From positions 1,659,694 to 1,723,693 of the forward strand of contig NZ_CP009228.1 in the NCBI RefSeq assembly GCF_000755145.1: a stretch of DNA of 64,000 nt, written 5' to 3'. Position numbers and translations under genes: made by a program. This document shows positions 59,719 through 64,000 of this stretch, one piece after another (positions within the stretch are counted from its first letter, which is position 1; every line of letters begins with the position of its first letter). The DNA comes from Treponema putidum. Its GTDB lineage: Bacteria; Spirochaetota; Spirochaetia; Treponematales; Treponemataceae. Under the pieces are notes generated by a model. The model was not told the origin of the DNA. It saw only the letters and a list, made by a program, of their open reading frames with translations, and did not search any database.

Positions 59719-61251
59719 ATGGCTAGTTCAAAAAAGATTGCTGCTTCCATAGGGGGCATTATAGTTTTTGTTTTGGGAGTAATTGCTTTCGTTGCGGCTC
59801 CTATGATTACGGATCGGGCTTCTCAAGGTTTTAAAGTCGTCGGTAAATGGGGTAAGGTAAGAATAGATAACAGTTCATCATCTCCTTTTGTGGATCAATA
59901 TCACTTTTTGGCTAATTATGTTGAACGCCAAAAAATGGAGCCTGAAGATTCTCAAATGAGAGAATATTTTTGGCAGCAAATTTCTTATTTGGCTTTTAGG
60001 GCTGCTGTTGTGCAGGTAGCTATGGAGGATGAGGTTATAAGTGCAGGATACCGTGTTCCGCAATTCCGTATAAATAAGGATTTAATAAACTATTATTTGG
60101 ATGAAAACGGTGTTTATTCCGAAAGCAAATATCAGAACACTCCCGAAACTACGCGTGTTACATATCGAAAAGAAATTGAAAAATACATTAAGGATAATCG
60201 TTATATAGAAGATTTGTTCGGAAACGGAAGCGGGTATGGGCTTAAAACCTCTTCCAAGGAAACGGATTTTATTGTCGATATGGCAAAAAAAGAAAGAAGC
60301 TTTAAATATGTTGTTTTTAATTTGAGCCTTTATCCTTCTTCCGAAATCGTAAAATACGGAAAAGAGCATAGCGATCTTTTTACAAGTTATGATTTATCCT
60401 TATTAAGCTATCCTACCGAAGAAGAAGCAAAGAAGATGCTGGCCTCGCTTAAAAGCGGAGAGGTAAGTTTTGAAGATGCCGTTATTTTAAATGCAACAAA
60501 AACTCTTACTGATGACAACGGAAAGATTACTTCAAATTATCGAACGGATATAAATAGATATTTCCCCGATAATGAGCACCTTAAGGCTGTTTTAGCTTTA
60601 AAGCCTTCCGATTTTAGTCCCGTTGTTTTAATGCAAAACGGAATGTTCGGAATTGTAAGGTGTAATGCTGTACCTTCTCTTCCCGATTTTGAAAGTGAGA
60701 CTCTTATTTCAAATATTCGAAATTACATGAATCGAAATGAAAAAGGTTTGCTTGAAGATTATGTTATTCAGACTGCAAATAAATTTGCAGAAGCCGCAAG
60801 AGTTTCAGGGTTTGAAAAAGCCGCTGAAGATTTTAAAGAAACAACTTTAACCGTTGAAACTTCAAATTTATTCGGCATAAACTACGGAAATGCAAGCTCT
60901 CTTCCGCCTCTTCCGTCTCAAGGTATTTTTGCAGCTCTTGAAAAAAATGAACCTTTCTTTAAAAAAGCTTTTGCCTTAAAGAGCGGAGAAATTTCCGATC
61001 CGATTCTTGCGGGATCCGAAGTTGCAGTATTAACTCTTGAAGAAGAAAAAGAAATTGATGAGTACACTATTGACCGCACTAAAAAGGATTACCAAAATCA
61101 AGCAGGTGCTTGGTTTCCATATTATCATATAGCGGCTATTATGAGTATGCAGGGTATGAACTATCCTCTTCCTATTGCTCATAAAACCTTTATGGATTAT
61201 GTTTTTACAAATTCCAAATTCCAAGATAATTTTGGGAACCTGTTTAAATAA
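59719..61251 (+). CDS. SurA/PrsA-like periplasmic chaperone or peptidyl-prolyl isomerase homologue
   Basis: 510 aa from ATG 59719, with AGAGG upstream. One N-terminal membrane anchor (about 8-30) places the rest in the periplasm. The N-terminal SurA_N-like helical domain (about 50-190) is followed by a parvulin-like segment near 250-330: LSLLSYPTEEEAKKMLASLK, SFEDAVILN, and LALKPSDFSPVVLMQNGMF. It probably assists folding of outer-membrane or periplasmic flagellar proteins, though isomerase activity is uncertain because the parvulin core is degenerate. It overlaps the leader of the next gene (TAATAATG). Confidence 0.82.
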   Translation: MASSKKIAASIGGIIVFVLGVIAFVAAPMITDRASQGFKVVGKWGKVRIDNSSSSPFVDQYHFLANYVERQKMEPEDSQMREYFWQQISYLAFRAAVVQVAMEDEVISAGYRVPQFRINKDLINYYLDENGVYSESKYQNTPETTRVTYRKEIEKYIKDNRYIEDLFGNGSGYGLKTSSKETDFIVDMAKKERSFKYVVFNLSLYPSSEIVKYGKEHSDLFTSYDLSLLSYPTEEEAKKMLASLKSGEVSFEDAVILNATKTLTDDNGKITSNYRTDINRYFPDNEHLKAVLALKPSDFSPVVLMQNGMFGIVRCNAVPSLPDFESETLISNIRNYMNRNEKGLLEDYVIQTANKFAEAARVSGFEKAAEDFKETTLTVETSNLFGINYGNASSLPPLPSQGIFAALEKNEPFFKKAFALKSGEISDPILAGSEVAVLTLEEEKEIDEYTIDRTKKDYQNQAGAWFPYYHIAAIMSMQGMNYPLPIAHKTFMDYVFTNSKFQDNFGNLFK

Positions 61252-61253
61252 TA

Positions 61254-62981
61254 ATGACTGCAAATAATGAAAAACCTGAGCTAATTCCGATTGACTCAGG
61301 TTTTTCGGTTTTATACAAGGGAAAGTACTTATATTCAAAACGCTCACCGCAAAAAAATATCCTACAATTAATTTCTTCTATTGTAATTCAAAATGAAACA
61401 TTGGTTCTTTGTGTATCTCCGGCTTTGGGATACGGATTAAAAGAGCTCATTAAAAAACTTCCGGAGGATTCTTTTGCTCTCGGTCTGGAAGCTGATGAAG
61501 AGTTGTTGAATCTTTCAAAAAGCGAAATCGATAAAAACATTTTAGAATATCCTAAATTCTTATATGCAGGAACGGATTCGATAACTATCTTATTAAACCG
61601 GCTTGATGATTTTATTAAAGGAAAAAAAATTAGACGCGTTATAAGAATAGATTTTTCGGGCGGAGCGGCTTTTAATCAAACCTTTTATTCTCAAGCCTTT
61701 GATTTTATCTCTCAATATATTTCGCAAATATGGATTAACCGATTAACACTAATTCAATTCGGCAGAAATTATGCCCGTAATTTTTTTAAAAACTATTATT
61801 CAATTTTACGGTCTATTTCAAAGACTTCCGATAAAACTTCGGCTTTAAATATAAATTCTCGTTTCGGTTCTTTAATTGAAAAATCGATTAATAGGCCTAT
61901 CATTGTAATAGGGGCGGGGCCGTCCCTTGATTCTTCCATTGAATTTATAAAAGAAAATAGGAACAGGCTTTTTGTTCTTGCAGTCGATGCTGTTTTTGCA
62001 GGGCTTTATCCCGAAATAAGACCTGATGCTGTAGTTTTGCTTGAGTCTCAATATTGGATTCAAAAAGCCTTTATCGGTATTGCAGACTCAGGTATTCCAG
62101 TTATTGCCGATCTTACTGCTAATCCTTCTTTGATCGTAAAGTTAAATGGAAATAAAGCTTTTTTCTTTACCGATTATTCCGCTCAAGATTCCTTAGCAAG
62201 CTCTTTTTTTTACGCTTTAAAAGAAAAAAATATTTTACCTTTAAGACTTGAAGCTATGGGCTCTGTGGGGCTTGCTGCCTTAGCCCTTGCCGAAAGATTG
62301 GCTTTTGACGGTCTTCCTATTTTTCACACGGGTTTGGATTTTTCGTGGGGGCAGGGATTCAGTCATTCAAAATTAAGCTATCAAGTTAAAAATATATTTT
62401 CGGATATTTCCAAAATAAAAAGTCTTTACACGGGAGAATCTTTGTTTCCGAATAAGCTTAGTTTTGAAAAGGGTAAAAACGGCAGTCTTGCTTTGACTTC
62501 TCCTAATTTAAAAAATTACGGAGAGCTTTATAAAAAACTTTTTGCTTCTAAAGAAAACTTTTTTGATATAGGGCAATCAGGTTTGGAGCTAAATTCAAAA
62601 AAAATAAGCTTTGATACGGCAAAAAAAATCATAGACGATTTTTATTCGTGTTATGAAGCATCTTGTTTTATAAATAAAAATAATGATAAAAAAAATTTTA
62701 TAAGCTATGATTATGCAGATAAAGAAAAAGCGATAAAAGATTTTTTAATTTCCGAAAAAGAAAAACTTCTTAGGCTCAAAAGTATTTTTACCGGAAAAAT
62801 AAATTCTTCTGATGCAGAAATTAAAACTCTTCTTTTGTCTATGCCTTATCTATATCTTCATTTTCCGGATTATAATTCCTTATCCGAAACCTTCTTGGAT
62901 AAACATTTTTTATCCCGTGTAAGAATTGAGATAGAATATTTTTTAAAAATACATCTGACAAATGAAAATTTTATCAATTAA
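61254..62981 (+). CDS. Motility accessory factor-like protein (MAF/DUF115 family)
   Basis: 575 aa. The central DUF115 domain has PIIVIGAGPSLDSSIEF (near 216), VLLESQYWIQKAF and HTGLDFSWGQGFSHSKL (near 357), a Rossmann-like sialyltransferase/pterin-kinase fold. In Campylobacter and Helicobacter MAF proteins act in flagellin glycosylation; spirochete flagellins are also glycosylated, so that role is plausible but not shown. Its start is 2 nt after the stop of the chaperone gene, so the two are an operon. Confidence 0.85.
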   Translation: MTANNEKPELIPIDSGFSVLYKGKYLYSKRSPQKNILQLISSIVIQNETLVLCVSPALGYGLKELIKKLPEDSFALGLEADEELLNLSKSEIDKNILEYPKFLYAGTDSITILLNRLDDFIKGKKIRRVIRIDFSGGAAFNQTFYSQAFDFISQYISQIWINRLTLIQFGRNYARNFFKNYYSILRSISKTSDKTSALNINSRFGSLIEKSINRPIIVIGAGPSLDSSIEFIKENRNRLFVLAVDAVFAGLYPEIRPDAVVLLESQYWIQKAFIGIADSGIPVIADLTANPSLIVKLNGNKAFFFTDYSAQDSLASSFFYALKEKNILPLRLEAMGSVGLAALALAERLAFDGLPIFHTGLDFSWGQGFSHSKLSYQVKNIFSDISKIKSLYTGESLFPNKLSFEKGKNGSLALTSPNLKNYGELYKKLFASKENFFDIGQSGLELNSKKISFDTAKKIIDDFYSCYEASCFINKNNDKKNFISYDYADKEKAIKDFLISEKEKLLRLKSIFTGKINSSDAEIKTLLLSMPYLYLHFPDYNSLSETFLDKHFLSRVRIEIEYFLKIHLTNENFIN

Positions 62982-63059
62982 GAAAATGCCAAAGCTTTAG
63001 TAAAATTCATGAGGATATGTAAATAGGCAATTGGAAATTTAAAAACTTTTGTCCTGAGT

Positions 63060-64000
63060 TTAGTCCTCTTGATAGTATTTTGCTTGTGCATTCCAAAGTT
63101 CATAGTACTTGCCGCTTACATCGGAAACGAGCTCATTATGATTTCCGTATTGAACAAGACTGCCTTCATCCATAACGGCAATTTTATCGCAGAATTTACA
63201 AGATGAAAGCCGGTGCGAAATATAGATTGCAGTATTTTTTGAAGTTATATTATCAAAATGAGAATAAATCTCTGCTTCCGAAATAGGATCGAGGGCTGCC
63301 GTCGGTTCATCCAAAATAAAGATTTTGCCTCCGTGATAAATTGCGCGTGCCATTGCAATTTTTTGAGCTTCTCCGCCGGAGGCTTCAATTCCGCCTATGT
63401 CAAAGTTTTGATATAGATAGGCTTCGCCTCCATGTTTTTTATAAAAAGCTTCCATTCCAGTTTTTGAAAGAGCATCGGCAACTTTTTTTTCATCATACGA
63501 ACTTGATGCGGAAACATTTTCGCCTAATTTAAGCGATAATAATTTAAAGTCTTGAAAGACAACCGAGAACGCATCTATGTACTCATCATAATCATATTCT
63601 TTTATGTTTACTCCGTTTAAAAGTATTTCTCCTTCAGTCGGTTCGTAGAGCCTTACAAGCAATTTGATAAGAGTGGTTTTTCCCGATCCGTTTTTACCGA
63701 CCATTGCAAGTTTTTGACTTGAATCTATTTTTAGGTTTATATTTTTAAGAGCGTATTTATCCTGATCCGGATATTTAAAACTTATATTTTTTAATTCAAA
63801 CACAATGGGTTCGTCTTTTTTTATGGAAAGTTTTCCTGAGTATTTTTTTTCGTCTATATCGAGAAAGTTTAATAATTTTTCTCGGGACTTATCCGAAGCA
63901 ACAAGAGTAGTTAATCCGTCCACAGCTTCAGATATTTGAGCCGAAAAAACATTTATAGCTCCTATGAAAAAAAAGACTTCACTCAAGGCAATGGAACCGT
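63060..64000 (-). CDS. ABC transporter, membrane plus ATP-binding domain, cut by the window edge
   Basis: The last 313 codons are visible; the frame runs through the edge at 64000 (GSIALSEVFFFIGA..), and the TTG at 63986 is not a start. The end of the membrane domain (to about residue 30 of the visible part) is followed by a complete ATPase: Walker A GKNGSGKTT, Q-loop VVFQDFKLL, a signature altered to EASGGEAQKIA, Walker B IFILDEPTAALD and H-loop ISHRL. It is of exporter type; the substrate is unknown. It faces the MAF gene tail to tail. Confidence 0.88.
   Translation of the reverse strand, partial: GSIALSEVFFFIGAINVFSAQISEAVDGLTTLVASDKSREKLLNFLDIDEKKYSGKLSIKKDEPIVFELKNISFKYPDQDKYALKNINLKIDSSQKLAMVGKNGSGKTTLIKLLVRLYEPTEGEILLNGVNIKEYDYDEYIDAFSVVFQDFKLLSLKLGENVSASSSYDEKKVADALSKTGMEAFYKKHGGEAYLYQNFDIGGIEASGGEAQKIAMARAIYHGGKIFILDEPTAALDPISEAEIYSHFDNITSKNTAIYISHRLSSCKFCDKIAVMDEGSLVQYGNHNELVSDVSGKYYELWNAQAKYYQED

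Overview
The window looks like the chromosome of an oral-type Treponema close to T. denticola. This is inferred from the AT-rich base composition, a FlaB flagellin, flagellar rod genes, a treponemal 'Trep_Strep' ECF transporter subunit, lipoproteins with short lipoboxes, LRR/Ig-like surface proteins and a lone tRNA-Lys. Genes are dense, in short operons on both strands. Good sigma70 promoters (TTGAMA-N16/18-TATAAT) stand before many transcription units, and two sigma28-like promoters stand in the flagellar divergon.

Layout. 0-8.7 kb is mostly minus strand: a secreted protein cut by the edge, dinB, a large membrane protein, a J-domain protein, a broken neuB, a NusG-II protein, a patatin lipase, a glycerophosphodiesterase, a TPM protein and LemA. 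8.9-20.6 kb is housekeeping: argS, comF, radC, a D,D-carboxypeptidase, a frameshifted asnS, a pyrD-pyrK fusion, a formate/nitrite channel, a beta-hydroxyacid dehydrogenase, pyrE and a TVP38/VTT protein. 20.7-24.3 kb is flagellar: flaB divergent from flgF-flgG-flgJ. 24.4-34 kb is accessory: rtcB, an uncharacterised operon of small envelope-type proteins including three genes below 70 codons, a broken acetyltransferase, SemiSWEET, a chimeric duplication scar, a methyltransferase, an Imm26-like protein and a MATE exporter. 34-50 kb is a transporter island with three heterodimeric ABC pairs. Two of these pairs, an ECF module (S, T and tandem ATPase), TetR and a GC-richer alpha/beta hydrolase all point the same way. 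50-58.6 kb is accessory plus core: an AAA/PD-(D/E)XK protein, an Ig/LRR lipoprotein, fabZ, a CAP lipoprotein, an Rpn nuclease, murE and a Pnkp remnant. 58.6-64 kb has a second TPM protein, tRNA-Lys, a SurA-like chaperone with a MAF/DUF115 protein, and an ABC exporter cut by the edge.

Two themes stand out. First, at least five genes, including the normally essential asnS, plus one pseudogene copy are broken by a single base gained or lost in a poly-A/T run of 6-8. This means either homopolymer error in the assembly or real slippage and phase variation. Second, the 12.5 kb same-strand island at 37.3-49.9 kb combines an ECF transporter with two YbtPQ/IrtAB-like ABC pairs, a hydrolase and a TetR regulator. 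I read it as a candidate uptake system for an imported metallophore or similar ligand; the substrate is not shown by the sequence.
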